Below, one piece after another: positions 24,687 to 37,371 of a DNA stretch of 64,000 nucleotides. Both the position numbers and the translations under genes were made by a program. A model generated the notes under the pieces. It had not been told where the DNA came from, searched no databases, and saw only the letters and a list, made by a program, of their open reading frames with translations. Numbering within the stretch: the first letter of the stretch is position 1; each line of letters opens with the position of its first letter. Source of the stretch: Kluyvera genomosp. 3 (GTDB lineage: Bacteria > Pseudomonadota > Gammaproteobacteria > Enterobacterales > Enterobacteriaceae); the NCBI GenBank assembly GCA_002211745.1, contig CP022114.1, forward strand, positions 3,442,645 through 3,506,644. The letters run 5' to 3'.

Positions 24687-25033
24687 CACACACCCCACAC
24701 CACAACAAATCCATAGATAACGTAAACCAGCAGCGCCACAACAATCACCAGTTGCAGCGTCAGGCGCAGGGCCAGCGGTTTAACGTAGTCGGTCAACACC
24801 TGCCACATGCCGATCCAGGCATGAATCAAGATTGAGAACAGAGCCAGCAGGGTGAACACTTTAGTGAACGCAGAGGCAAAGAAACCGCTCCAGATTTCCC
24901 AGGTCACTTCACCGTGCGTCGCAAAAAAGCCCACCATGTAAATGATGTACAGAGTCAGGACAATGGCGGTGGCGCGGACGAGGATGAAGTCATGTACGCC
25001 GTTGCGTCCTAATGCTGAGGCGTTGCTTACCAT
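24686..25033 (-). CDS. sdhD: SdhD, succinate dehydrogenase membrane anchor
   Basis: Intact, 115 aa from [21 protein letters not shown]. Three membrane helices; [20 protein letters not shown] holds the conserved haem-b His region. It overlaps the end of sdhC by 7 bp. Longer in-frame starts reach into sdhC and are not used. Confidence 0.97.
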   Translation of the reverse strand: MVSNASALGRNGVHDFILVRATAIVLTLYIIYMVGFFATHGEVTWEIWSGFFASAFTKVFTLLALFSILIHAWIGMWQVLTDYVKPLALRLTLQLVIVVALLVYVIYGFVVVWGV

Positions 25034-25416
25034 ACGAGGACTCCTGCAAGAATTGAAAGCACGACTGTAATAACGAAAGAGATTTTGGCTGAACGCTGAC
25101 CGGCTTCGAGGGTTTCTTCGATATAACCGAAATCCATTAACACGTGGCGGATACCCACAACGGCGTGGTAGGCCAGCGCAGTGAGGATGCCCCACATAAT
25201 GAATTTAACGAAGAAACTGCTCATGATGGAGGAAGCGGTCAGGAAGCCTTCCGGAGAGGAGAGACTGGTGCCCAGCAGCCATAGCAGAATGCCCACCGCC
25301 ACAAACGTAATCACGCCGGAAACGCGATGAAGAATGGACGCTATCGCTGTTATAGGGAACCGGATTGTTGTCAAATCCAGATTGACAGGTCTTTGTTTTT
25401 TCACATTTCTTATCAT
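25027..25416 (-). CDS. sdhC: SdhC, succinate dehydrogenase cytochrome b556 subunit
   Basis: Intact, 129 aa from [21 protein letters not shown]; the ATG 15 bp upstream adds residues not found in the family. SILHRVSGV contains the quinone-site Ser and Arg, and [11 protein letters not shown] the haem ligand His. First gene of the nine-gene sdh-suc operon, about 170 bp behind its promoter. Confidence 0.97.
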   Translation of the reverse strand: MIRNVKKQRPVNLDLTTIRFPITAIASILHRVSGVITFVAVGILLWLLGTSLSSPEGFLTASSIMSSFFVKFIMWGILTALAYHAVVGIRHVLMDFGYIEETLEAGQRSAKISFVITVVLSILAGVLVW

Positions 25417-25588
25417 GAATAACGCCCACATGCTGTTCTTATTATTTCCTTCCTCCGGTCTGCAGGCGGGTCAAGCAGCGTCCTTTCTATAACTTCGCGT
25501 CATGGTTAAATCTGCTTCCAGATGCTAAAACGACACGTTACAACGCTGGGTGGCTCGGGATTGCAGGGAGTTCCGGAGACCTGGCGGC

Positions 25589-25617
25589 AGTATAGGCCGT
25601 TCACAAAATCATTACAA
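25589..25617 (-). promoter_or_regulatory. sdhC promoter
   Basis: On the minus strand TTGTAA and TATACT are separated by exactly 17 bp, a good sigma-70 promoter, placed about 170 bp before the sdhC start. E. coli sdhC has its main promoter at the same relative position. Confidence 0.8.
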
Positions 25618-25654
25618 TTAACCTACATATAGTTTGTCTGGTTTTATGCAGAAC

Positions 25655-25670
25655 AGTGATCACGCTCACG
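25655..25670. promoter_or_regulatory. CRP-like site for sdh
   Basis: AGTGATCACGCTCACG matches the TGTGA-N6-TCACA consensus with two changes. It is centred about 70 bp upstream of the sdhC transcription start expected from the promoter, a class I position. The E. coli homologue activates sdh. Confidence 0.6.
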
Positions 25671-25727
25671 ATTAAAACAATTTTTTAAAAATTAATCACG
25701 TGATTTGACAAATATTAAACATTATTG

Positions 25728-25757
25728 TTACAACCATCACCTGTAAAAGCATATAAT
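25728..25757 (+). promoter_or_regulatory. gltA promoter
   Basis: A perfect -10 TATAAT at 25752-25757 is preceded by TTACAA with an 18-bp spacer. The -35 is poor, which would fit an activator- or repressor-controlled promoter. It lies about 310 bp before the gltA ATG. Confidence 0.55.
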
Positions 25758-26067
25758 GCTCAAAAGTTATGGGGCACTCTTTCACCTGATAATAAGTTAT
25801 GTAACAGTGTGATTGGGTTGACCTGGCCTGGCTGTAACGTTATTAGTGTTTGTTCAGGTTTGAATCATTGGATTGCTAAGACCCTGATTTGCTGTTGTTT
25901 CACTGTAGATTAGACGTGCACCGTCAAGCGCCCTTGCTCTGTACCCTTGCTTTATCTCTACAGCAGAGCCGTGAGCCAAATAACAAACTGGCACCGTCGA
26001 AATATTTTTTGAATTGCAAATCCGGCATCCGGCAGTCTTAAGCAAAAAGGCGCTAAGGAGACCGTAA

Positions 26068-27350
26068 ATGGCTGATACAAAGGCAAAAATCACTCTATCC
26101 GGTGATACTGCTATTGAACTTGATGTGCTGAAAGGCACGCTCGGTCAGGATGTTATTGATATCCGTACTCTCGGTTCAAAAGGCATTTTTACTTTTGACC
26201 CTGGTTTTACCTCTACCGCATCTTGCGAGTCTAAGATTACTTTTATTGATGGCGACGAAGGGATCCTGCTGCATCGCGGCTTCCCGATCGATCAGTTAGC
26301 CACCGAATCTAATTACCTCGAAGTTTGCTACATTCTGCTGTACGGCGAAAAACCGAGCCAGGCCGAATTCGACGAGTTCACCACTACCGTCACTCGCCAC
26401 ACCATGATTCACGAGCAGATCACCCGTCTGTTCCACGCGTTCCGTCGCGACTCTCACCCGATGGCGGTGATGTGCGGGATTACCGGCGCGCTGGCGGCGT
26501 TCTACCACGACTCTCTGGACGTGAATAACCCGCGTCATCGTGAAATCGCCGCTTTCCGTCTGCTGTCTAAAATGCCGACCATGGCGGCCATGTGTTACAA
26601 ATATTCGATTGGCCAGCCGTTCATTTATCCGCGCAACGACCTGTCCTATGCCGGTAACTTCCTGCGTATGATGTTCGCCACGCCGTGTGAAGATTACGAA
26701 GTTAACCCGGTGCTGGAACGTGCGATGGACCGTATTCTGATCCTGCACGCTGACCACGAGCAGAACGCTTCCACCTCTACCGTGCGTACCGCAGGCTCCA
26801 GCGGGGCCAACCCGTTTGCTTGTATCGCGGCCGGTATTGCTTCCCTGTGGGGCCGGCACACGGCGGCGCCAACGAAGCCGCGCTGAAAATGCTGGAAGAG
26901 ATCAGCTCCGTTGAGCACATTCCTGAATTCGTGCGTCGCGCGAAAGACAAGAATGACTCTTTCCGCCTGATGGGCTTCGGCCACCGCGTGTACAAAAACT
27001 ACGATCCACGTGCGACCGTAATGCGCGAAACCTGCCACGAAGTGCTGAAAGAGCTGGGTACCAAAGATGATCTGCTGGAAGTGGCGATGGAGCTGGAGCA
27101 CATTGCGCTTAACGACCCGTACTTCATCGAGAAGAAACTGTACCCGAACGTCGATTTCTACTCCGGTATCATCCTGAAAGCGATGGGTATTCCGTCCTCC
27201 ATGTTCACCGTTATCTTCGCGATGGCGCGTACTATCGGCTGGATTGCTCACTGGAACGAAATGCACACCGACGGCATGAAAATCGCGCGTCCGCGTCAGC
27301 TGTACACCGGCTACGAGCAGCGTGACTTCAAATCAGACCTCAAGAAGTAA
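26068..27350 (+). CDS. gltA: GltA, type II citrate synthase (one frame error)
   Basis: Condenses oxaloacetate and acetyl-CoA, the entry step of the TCA cycle. [20 protein letters not shown] is the N-terminal NADH-responsive domain of the hexameric type II enzyme; [15 protein letters not shown] contains the catalytic His, and the [14 protein letters not shown] tail is typical. One base is missing near 26852 ([20 protein letters not shown] read as GGCCGG), which breaks the active-site stretch. Repaired length 427 aa. RBS AAGGAG 7 bp before the ATG. Confidence 0.96.
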
Positions 27351-27364
27351 GCGACGGTCTGCAC

Positions 27365-27392
27365 AAAAAAAGCGCCTGCAGGCGCTTTTTTT
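27365..27392 (+). terminator. gltA terminator
   Basis: A7, then AGCGCC-TGCA-GGCGCT, then T7, 15 bp past the gltA stop. It is symmetrical and would also work for the convergent nei transcript. Confidence 0.92.
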
Positions 27393-27399
27393 ATTCCCG

Positions 27400-27473
27400 T
27401 AGGACTGATAAGCAAAGCGCCATCAGGCAATATCGGCGCACATTGCCTGATGGCGGCTACGCCTTATCCGGCC
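27400..27473. repeat. BIME: two inverted REP elements
   Basis: GCCTGATGGCGGCTACGCC (27445-27463), continuing TTATCCGGCC, is a canonical enterobacterial REP. Its partner in inverse orientation is at 27400-27431 (...GATAAGCAAAGCGCCATCAGGC). They lie between the convergent gltA and nei genes, the classic REP location. Confidence 0.85.
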
Positions 27474-27476
27474 CAC

Positions 27477-28266
27477 TTAACGCTGACATCCAGGGCACCA
27501 ATAAAACGGCCTTGACGACAACATGGTCTTCTCAATGATCCCGCCGCAGCGCTCACAGGCTTCACCGTCGCGATGAAAAACCTTAAAGCGAAACAACGCG
27601 CCGTGATGCTTGTTATCATCCACTTTGCCGCGGGTGTTGTAGGAGAGCCGGGGATATCCAACAGCGCCTGCGCCAGCGCGTCAAGCTGCGGTTCAGTCAG
27701 CTTCGACGCCTTGTGGTGACCCGTTAGCCCCACCTGCCAGAGAATTTCAACCCGCAGATAGTTGCCCAGCCCGGCAAGAAACGCCTGATCCAACAGCAGG
27801 CCTGAAAACTGACGGTTGCGAAACGGCGCCGACAGCAGCCGCGCTTTTACCGCCTGCGGCGTCAGCGTCATATCCAGCACGTCTGGCCCGACGCGCAGCA
27901 AAAACGGATGCGTTTTCAACGTTTCCGCCGTCAGCATCTCAATATCGGAAGCGCTATACAGCAGGATGGCTTTATCATCCGTTTGTAGCTTCACGCGCAG
28001 CACTCGCGTGGTCTCGGGTATTTCGCCGGCCTTCACCACCCGCCATACGCCGTACAGCTGATTATGGCTGTAGAGCGTCAGACCGCCTGAAAAATGCGTC
28101 AGCAGCGCCTTACCCCGCGTTTCCACCCGCGTCACATGCTGCCCCACCAGCTCCGCTGCATAGGGCGCAAGTTCGGGAAACGCAAACCACACCTCGGTTA
28201 ACGTTTTATCTTTTATTGCCGCTTCCAGGCTATCCGCCGCACGACGGATCTCTGGCCTTCAGGCAT
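27477..28266 (-). CDS. nei: Nei, endonuclease VIII (two frame errors)
   Basis: DNA glycosylase/AP lyase for oxidised pyrimidines. With a base restored near 28253 the N-terminus is [15 protein letters not shown], with catalytic Pro2 and Glu3; without it the active site is lost. A second base is missing near 27645 (LLDIPGLSYNT). The C-terminal zinc finger is complete ([10 protein letters not shown]...WCPGCQR). The repaired length of 263 aa is normal. The minus-strand ATG is at 28266. Homologues of pxpA, expected next in E. coli, do not follow. Confidence 0.9.
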
Positions 28267-28370
28267 GACCATTTCCTTCTACTAAACCAACACGCTGATA
28301 TCGTGTTCGCCCGCCGCGTCGACGCAAGCGGCTATTTCAATATCTCAGGAGGCGTAACGCGCTCACGACA

Positions 28371-29113
28371 TCAAGCCGGGTTCGGGATATCCACAAATGA
28401 AACATCCAGATCGGTGGTTTCATTGAGCCATTCGCTCAGCGCACGGATCCCGCCGCGTTCGGTGGCATGGTGGCCCGCAGCATAGAAGTGCAGCCCCTGT
28501 TCACGCGCTGAATGGATGGTTTGTTCCGACACTTCGCCAGTAATAAACGCGTCGACGCCAAAGCGCGCGGCGCTATCGATAAAGCCCTGGCCACCGCCGG
28601 TACACCAGGCCACGCGTGAAACTTTATCCGGCCCGGTATCGCCGCTCCACAGCGGTTTACGCCCCAGACGCGCTTCGATCCATGAGGCCAGTTCCAGACC
28701 GGACACCGGCATCGACAGCTCTCCCCACGGCACCAGCGATTCGATCTCCCCCTGGACGTTAATCCCCAGCAGTTGCGCCAGCTGAACGTTGTTACCCAGC
28801 TCCGGATGCGCATCCAGCGGCAGGTGCCAACCGTAAAGATTGATATCATTTGTCAGCAGCGCCTTCAGGCGATTGCGCTTCATGCCGCGCACGACCGGCG
28901 ACTCCCCTTTCCAGAAATAGCCGTGATGGACAATCACCGCATCGGCCTGCTGGCGAATGGCTTCATCAATCAGCGCCTGACTGGCGGTGACGCCAGTAAT
29001 AATCTTCTGCACCGTTTCACGCCCTCAACCTGCAGGCCGTTAGGCGCGTAATCGCTAAAGGCGGCGCTATTGAGTTTCTCGTTAATCAGTTGTTCTAGCT
29101 CGGTATTTTTCAT
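28371..29113 (-). CDS. ybgI: YbgI, NIF3/DUF34 family metal-binding hydrolase-like protein (one frame error)
   Basis: Begins MKNTELEQLINEKLNSAAFSDYAPNGLQ; the conserved dinuclear metal-site motifs are HHGYFWKGE, HLPLDAH and GHHATERGG. The E. coli protein forms a toroidal hexamer; its substrate is not firmly known. One base is missing near 29012 (QVEGRETVQK, GGGG to GGG). Repaired length 247 aa. In E. coli it heads a ybgI-pxpBCA-nei block, but here only 104 bp separate it from nei. Confidence 0.93.
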
Positions 29114-29343
29114 CGTCGCTCCCTTAGCCGTTGATGCTGTTAAGCAGAATAAAATAGCGTCCTCGCGCGGCTACGTCGATACACAATTCCTTACCTCTGA
29201 CATGACACCGCTTAACTACGCGAAAAAAATGCGTAAATAACACGATATGTCTGTTTTTATGTGATGGACTTCATGTATATTTATGCAACCATACCGCATA
29301 TTACAAAGATAATACGCTTTTCTACGTATTATTACATAAATGA

Positions 29344-30874
<1,531 letters not shown>

Positions 30875-30884
30875 CCCGCTCTGA

Positions 30885-30917
30885 CGAGGCCTGAATGTTC
30901 AGGCCTCGCTCTTTTTC
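30885..30917 (+). terminator. dtpD terminator overlapping the phrB stop
   Basis: Stem CGAGGCCTGA / TCAGGCCTCG with a 4-nt loop, followed by CTCTTTTTC. It overlaps the last codons of the convergent phrB. Confidence 0.88.
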
Positions 30918-32315
30918 GCCGCTTCATAAGCGGCCAACGTCGCCACCCTCGCCTGCGCGTGATCGACTATCGGTCGCGGATACGCCAGCGTTCTCCCCTG
31001 TTTATCGGCCCATACCCACGGTTGATGAATTGCCTTCTCGGGTACCGCCGCCAGTTCCGGCAGCCAGCGGCGGATAAATTCACCGCTTTTATCAAAGCGC
31101 TCGCCCTGGGTCGTCGGATTGAAGATGCGAAAATAAGGCGCGGCGTCCGTACCGGTTGACGCGGCCCACTGCCAGCCGCCATTGTTAGCGGCCAGACAGC
31201 CATCCACCAGCTGCGACATAAAATAACGCTCGCCCTCTCGCCAATCGATCAGCAGATCTTTCACCAGGAAACTGGCGACGATCATTCTCAGGCGATTATG
31301 CATCCACCCGGTTTCATTAAGCTGGCGCATCGCAGCATCGACAATCGGATAGCCGGTCTCGCCTTTCTGCCAGGCAATCAACGCTTTCTGCGCCGGGTTC
31401 CAGCACACGCGATCGGTCCACGCGATAAACGGCCGATGCTTGCATAAGGCTGGATAATAGGTCAGCAGATGGCGGTAAAACTCGCGCCAGATAAGCTCAT
31501 TCAACCAAACGCTCCCGCGCCGCCGTTAAGCGCCTTCGGCTGTTCTGCCAACAGGCGATGCAGGCACTGGCGCGGCGAAAGCACGCCGACGGCGAGGCAG
31601 GCCGACAAACGGCTGGTTCCCTCAATAGCCGGAAAATCGCGCTGGCTTCGTACTCTGCCGCCTGCTGCTGGCAAAATTGGCGCAACTGCGCAATGGCCGC
31701 CTTTTCATCGGCGGGAAACAGCATCGCGTCGAACGGCTGCTGAGGTAGGTAAAGTTGAGCGTTTCCCCTGCGTCACCGTGGGCGCATCGCGTCGCTCCGG
31801 CGCGCGGACACACTCCGGCATATGCGCCTGCAGGCGGCGTAACCAGGCATTTTTATACGGTGTAAACACTTTGTACATTTCCTGGCTACCGGTCATGACC
31901 GCGCCGGGAGCCAGGATCACGCTGTCATCAAAACCCTGGCAAACCGTGTCGGTAAGCCGGCGCTCTACGGCAGCATCACGCTGGCGCTCGTTATATTCAT
32001 ACTGATAGTTGTAAAAAAGATGCGTCACACCGTGAGATTGACAGACGTCGTTTACCACCTCGACGCTGGCCGCAAAATCGGCCACTTCATGAAACACCAG
32101 CGGGATATTTTTCTCCGCCAGCGCCTGGCGGAGCGCGTTCAACTGCGCGGCAATATAGGCCGCCTGGCGGGAGCCATGGCATGCGCAGCCCACTGCTGAG
32201 GCGTGGCGATAAACAACGCCAGCACCTGCGCACGCGGATCGCGGCAGGCAGCGGCAAGGGCGAGGTTGTCATGCAGGCGTAAATCGGCGCGGAACCAGAC
32301 CAGATGAGTGGACAT
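30899..32315 (-). CDS. phrB: PhrB, deoxyribodipyrimidine photolyase (five frame errors)
   Basis: Light-driven repair of cyclobutane pyrimidine dimers. An N-terminal antenna (MTHF) domain begins MSTHLVWFRADLRLHDN; the C-terminal FAD domain has WREFYRHLLTYYP, GYPIVDAAMRQLNETGWMHNR and the WQWAASTGTDAAPYFRIFNP block. Bases are missing near 32171, 31770, 31746, 31650 and 31525. The repaired length is about 473 aa, against a usual 472. ybgA, its usual upstream neighbour in E. coli, is absent. Confidence 0.9.
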
Positions 32316-32398
32316 AAAAAACCTGAATATATTTAACTAATACATTCATATTACACCAATTATTTCACCACACGCGGCTGGCCCGTTAACACAAGGTG

Positions 32399-32432
32399 AA
32401 AAAAAACCGCCCCGTTATAGCAGGAGCGGTTT
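32399..32432 (-). terminator. ybfA terminator
   Basis: On the minus strand AACCGCTCC and GGGGCGGTT pair around a short loop, followed by about eight T. It lies 25 bp past the ybfA stop. Confidence 0.8.
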
Positions 32433-32456
32433 GTCTCGTTCTTTTACGCCACAACA

Positions 32457-32662
32457 TTAATAAAAGTCGCAGGCGGCCTCTTCAGCTTGTTCCATCCATA
32501 CCGGTTTCTCACTGGTTTTCGACCAGACGCGGTGCAGATAGCTATAAAAACGGGCGCGGTCTTTCCAGAACAGCATCACCGGCAGCGCGACTATCCCGCC
32601 ACCACGGCGAAAGTACGGCGCATTAATATGACGTGTGCAGGATATTTTTTATACAGTTCCAT
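32457..32662 (-). CDS. ybfA: YbfA, small membrane-associated protein (one frame error)
   Basis: The minus-strand ATG at 32662 gives [20 protein letters not shown], which closely follows YbfA. One G is missing near 32598 ([18 protein letters not shown] read as GGG), creating an early stop. The repaired protein is 68 aa, the usual length, and ends [16 protein letters not shown]. The function is unknown; E. coli ybfA also lies divergently next to kdpF and has been reported to respond to stress. Its 5' side faces kdpF across a 303-bp region holding the KdpE box. Confidence 0.85.
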
Positions 32663-32868
32663 ATTCTCTCCCTAAGTTGGCCGGCAACGCACGCCGGAAA
32701 ATGAAGCTCAGTAATCTGACTAAAAGAGTACCGCTTTTTGTGTAATTTTACTACTCATCCGACCACTAATTTAAGGCCGTTTTGTCTTTATTTACATTCA
32801 AAACGTAATTCAGTTACACGATTGTTAAATTAATACTAACCATTAGTTAAATTGTGGTCTTGTCCATT

Positions 32869-32892
32869 TTTATACTTTTTTTACACCCCGCC
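32869..32892 (+). promoter_or_regulatory. KdpE box of the kdpFABC promoter
   Basis: A stretch reading TTTATACTTTTTTTACACC and then CCGCC matches the KdpE operator known upstream of kdpF in E. coli almost base for base. It lies about 75 bp before the kdpF start. Phospho-KdpE binds here to induce the operon under K+ limitation or osmotic stress. The remainder of 32663-32965 is AT-rich with no gene. Confidence 0.82.
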
Positions 32893-32965
32893 GCTGATTT
32901 TTGCGAAATCTTTGCACCCAAAATCCTACGCTTACCGGCATAACTCAACCATCCGGAGGTGGATT

Positions 32966-33055
32966 GTGACTACAGGTGTAATAGCTGGCGTGGTGCTGGT
33001 GTTCCTGTTACTGGCGTATCTGGTTTATGCCCTTTTGAAGGCGGAGGCGCTGTGA
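32966..33055 (+). CDS. kdpF: KdpF, small stabilising subunit of the Kdp ATPase
   Basis: 29 aa, a single membrane helix ([20 protein letters not shown]) ending KAEAL; GTG start behind CGGAGGTGG. It stabilises the KdpABC complex. The stop overlaps the kdpA ATG by one base (TGATG). Confidence 0.95.
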   Translation: MTTGVIAGVVLVFLLLAYLVYALLKAEAL

Positions 33056-34724
33056 TGGCTGCTCAGGGATTTTTACTCATTGCCAGCTTCCTGCTGGTGT
33101 TGTTTATTCTCGCCCGCCACTCGGCAAAATGCTGGCGACAATGATCGGCAACGTGCCGCTGCCGGGTCTGGCGCGTGTGGAAAACGGGCTGTGGCGCGTA
33201 CTCGGGATTTCCGGCCAGGAGATGAGCTGGAGACGTTATGCTATCGCTATTTTGCTGCTCAACCTGTGCGGCCTGGTCGTCCTGTTCGCGATGCTGATGC
33301 TGCAAGGCTATCTGCCGCTGAACCCGCAGCAATTACCGGGACTCTCCTGGCATCTGGCGCTCAATACCGCCGTCAGCTTTGTCAGTAATACCAACTGGCA
33401 GTCCTACAGCGGCGAAACAACCCTGAGCTACTTTAGCCAGATGGCTGGGCTGACGGTGCAGAACTTCCTTTCCGCGGCCACCGGTATTGCCGTGCTGTTT
33501 GCGCTGGTGCGCGCTTTTGCTCGTCACAACGTCAGCACGCTGGGCAATGCGTGGGTTGATATCACCCGCATTACCCTGTGGCTGCTGCTGCCGATTTCGC
33601 TGCTACTGGCCCTGTTCTTTATTCAGCAGGGCGCATTGCAGAATCTCCTGCCCTATCAGCCATTTACCACGCTGGAAGGCGCGCATCAGCTCCTGCCAAT
33701 GGGCCAGTCGCTTCGCAGGAAGCGATCAAAATGCTGGGCACCAACGGCGGCGGTTTCTTTAACGCTAACTCCTCACATCCGTTTGAGAACCCCACGGCGT
33801 TGACCAACTTCGTGCAGATGTTGGCGATCTTCCTGATCCGGCGGCGCTGTGCTTCGCCTTCGGCGAGGCGGTGAGCGATAACCGTCAGGGCCGGGCAATT
33901 TTGTGGGCCATGACGATCATCTTCGTGGTCTGCGTGGCGGTGGTGATGTGGGCGGAAACCCGCGGTAACCCGCATCTGCTGGCCTTTGGCGCAGACAGCA
34001 GCATCAATATGGAAGGGAAAGAGAGCCGCTTCGGCATCCTCGCCAGCAGCCTGTACGCGGTGGTGACCACGGCGGCCTCCTGCGGGCGGTGAACGCCATG
34101 CATGACTCCTTTACCGCGCTGGCGGCATGATCCCGCTTTGGCTGATGCAGATTGGCGAAGTGGTCTTCGGCGGCGTCGGATCGGGCCTCTACGGCATGCT
34201 GCTGTTCGTGCTGCTGGCGGTCTTTATCGCCGGGCTGATGATTGGCCGTACACCGGAGTATCTCGGCAAAAAAATCGACGTGCCGGAGATGAAAATGACC
34301 GCGCTCGCGATTCTGGTGACCCCAACGCTGGTATTGCTGGTACCGCGCTGGCGATGATGACCGACGCAGGCCGTAGCGCAATGGCCAACCCGGCTCGCAC
34401 GGTTTTAGCGAAGTGCTCTATGCCGTCTCTTCCGCCGCCAACAACAACGGTAGCGCCTTCGCCGGCCTGAGCGCCAATACGCCGTTCTGGAACTGCCTGC
34501 TGGCGGTGTGCATGTTCGTTGGCCGCTTCGGCGTCATCATCCGGTGATGGCGATTGCCGGTTCACTGGTGAGTAAAAAGATCCAGCCCGCGACGCCGGGG
34601 ACGCTTGCCACCCACGATGCACTGTTTATTGGCCTGCTGATTGGCACCGTGTTGCTGGTTGGCGCCCTGACCTTTATTCCCGCCTGGCGATTGGCCGGTG
34701 GCGGAACATCTTTCCCTGTTTTGA
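33055..34724 (+). CDS. kdpA: KdpA, K+-selective channel-like subunit (ten frame errors)
   Basis: Superfamily-of-K+-transporters subunit. Begins [22 protein letters not shown]. Selectivity-filter-like segments are visible: [42 protein letters not shown] and [12 protein letters not shown]. Bases are missing near 33118, 33707, 33840, 34085, 34132, 34340, 34400, 34545, 34683 and 34694. All fall in CCC or GGG(G) runs, mostly at Pro or Gly codons. Restoring ten gives 559 aa (usual 557). This is the most damaged gene in the window; it should not be called a pseudogene on this evidence. Confidence 0.93.
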
Positions 34725-34744
34725 GTGATGCGGAGCTATTGGTT

Positions 34745-36786
<2,042 letters not shown>

Positions 36787-36796
36787 GGAAATAACC

Positions 36797-37371
36797 ATGT
36801 CTGCATTACGTCCTGCCATTGTCATTTTTCTATTCCTGGCGGTGATTACCGGCGGCGTCTATCCGTTGCTGACCACCGCGTTAGGGCAGTGGTTGTTCCA
36901 TACTCAGGCTAACGGTTCGCTGATTTTTGAAAACCATGAGATTCGTGGATCGCAGCTTATCGGCCAGAACTTTAGCGACCCCGGCTATTTCCAGGGGCGT
37001 CCCTCCGCCACCGCCGACGCGCCGGATAACCCGATGGCCTCCGGCGGCAGCAACCTGGCGGGCAGCAACCCGGCGCTGGATAAGCTGTTTACGGACCGCA
37101 TTGCCGCGCTGCGCGCCGCAAACCCGGACGCCAGCCGCACGGTACCGGTTGAACTGGTGACCGCTTCCGCCAGCGGTCTGGATGCCAACCTGTCCCCTGC
37201 CGCCGCGCTGTGGCAGGTGCCGCGTATCGCCAAAGCGCGCGTGCTCTCCCGCAATGGTTAACGCAACAGGTGCAGGCGGCAACCCATACGCCGCTACTCG
37301 GCTTTCTCGGCCAACCTGTGGTAAATATTATTGAGCTGAATATGGCGCTGGATGCCCACAAGGATAATTGA
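36797..37371 (+). CDS. kdpC: KdpC, periplasmic-facing Kdp subunit (one frame error)
   Basis: One N-terminal membrane helix ([20 protein letters not shown]) then a soluble domain with [19 protein letters not shown] and [14 protein letters not shown]. One C is missing near 37252 (ARVLSPQWL). Repaired length 191 aa, ending in an [10 protein letters not shown] tail. It lies 10 bp past kdpB and overlaps the kdpD start. Confidence 0.94.

Larger units (their letters stand above)
25417..26067. other. divergent sdhC-gltA control region
   Basis: A 651-bp region without coding potential between two divergent TCA-cycle operons. It contains a strong sdhC promoter (25589-25617), a CRP-like site (25655-25670), an AT-rich block (25670-25725) and a gltA promoter (25728-25757), then a long gltA leader of about 310 nt ending in AAGGAG before the ATG. 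Confidence 0.8.

Noticed and set aside
28267-28370. Remnant of pxpA or ybgJ between nei and ybgI
   Set aside because: Translating both strands of these 104 bases gave nothing I could match to the N- or C-termini of those proteins.
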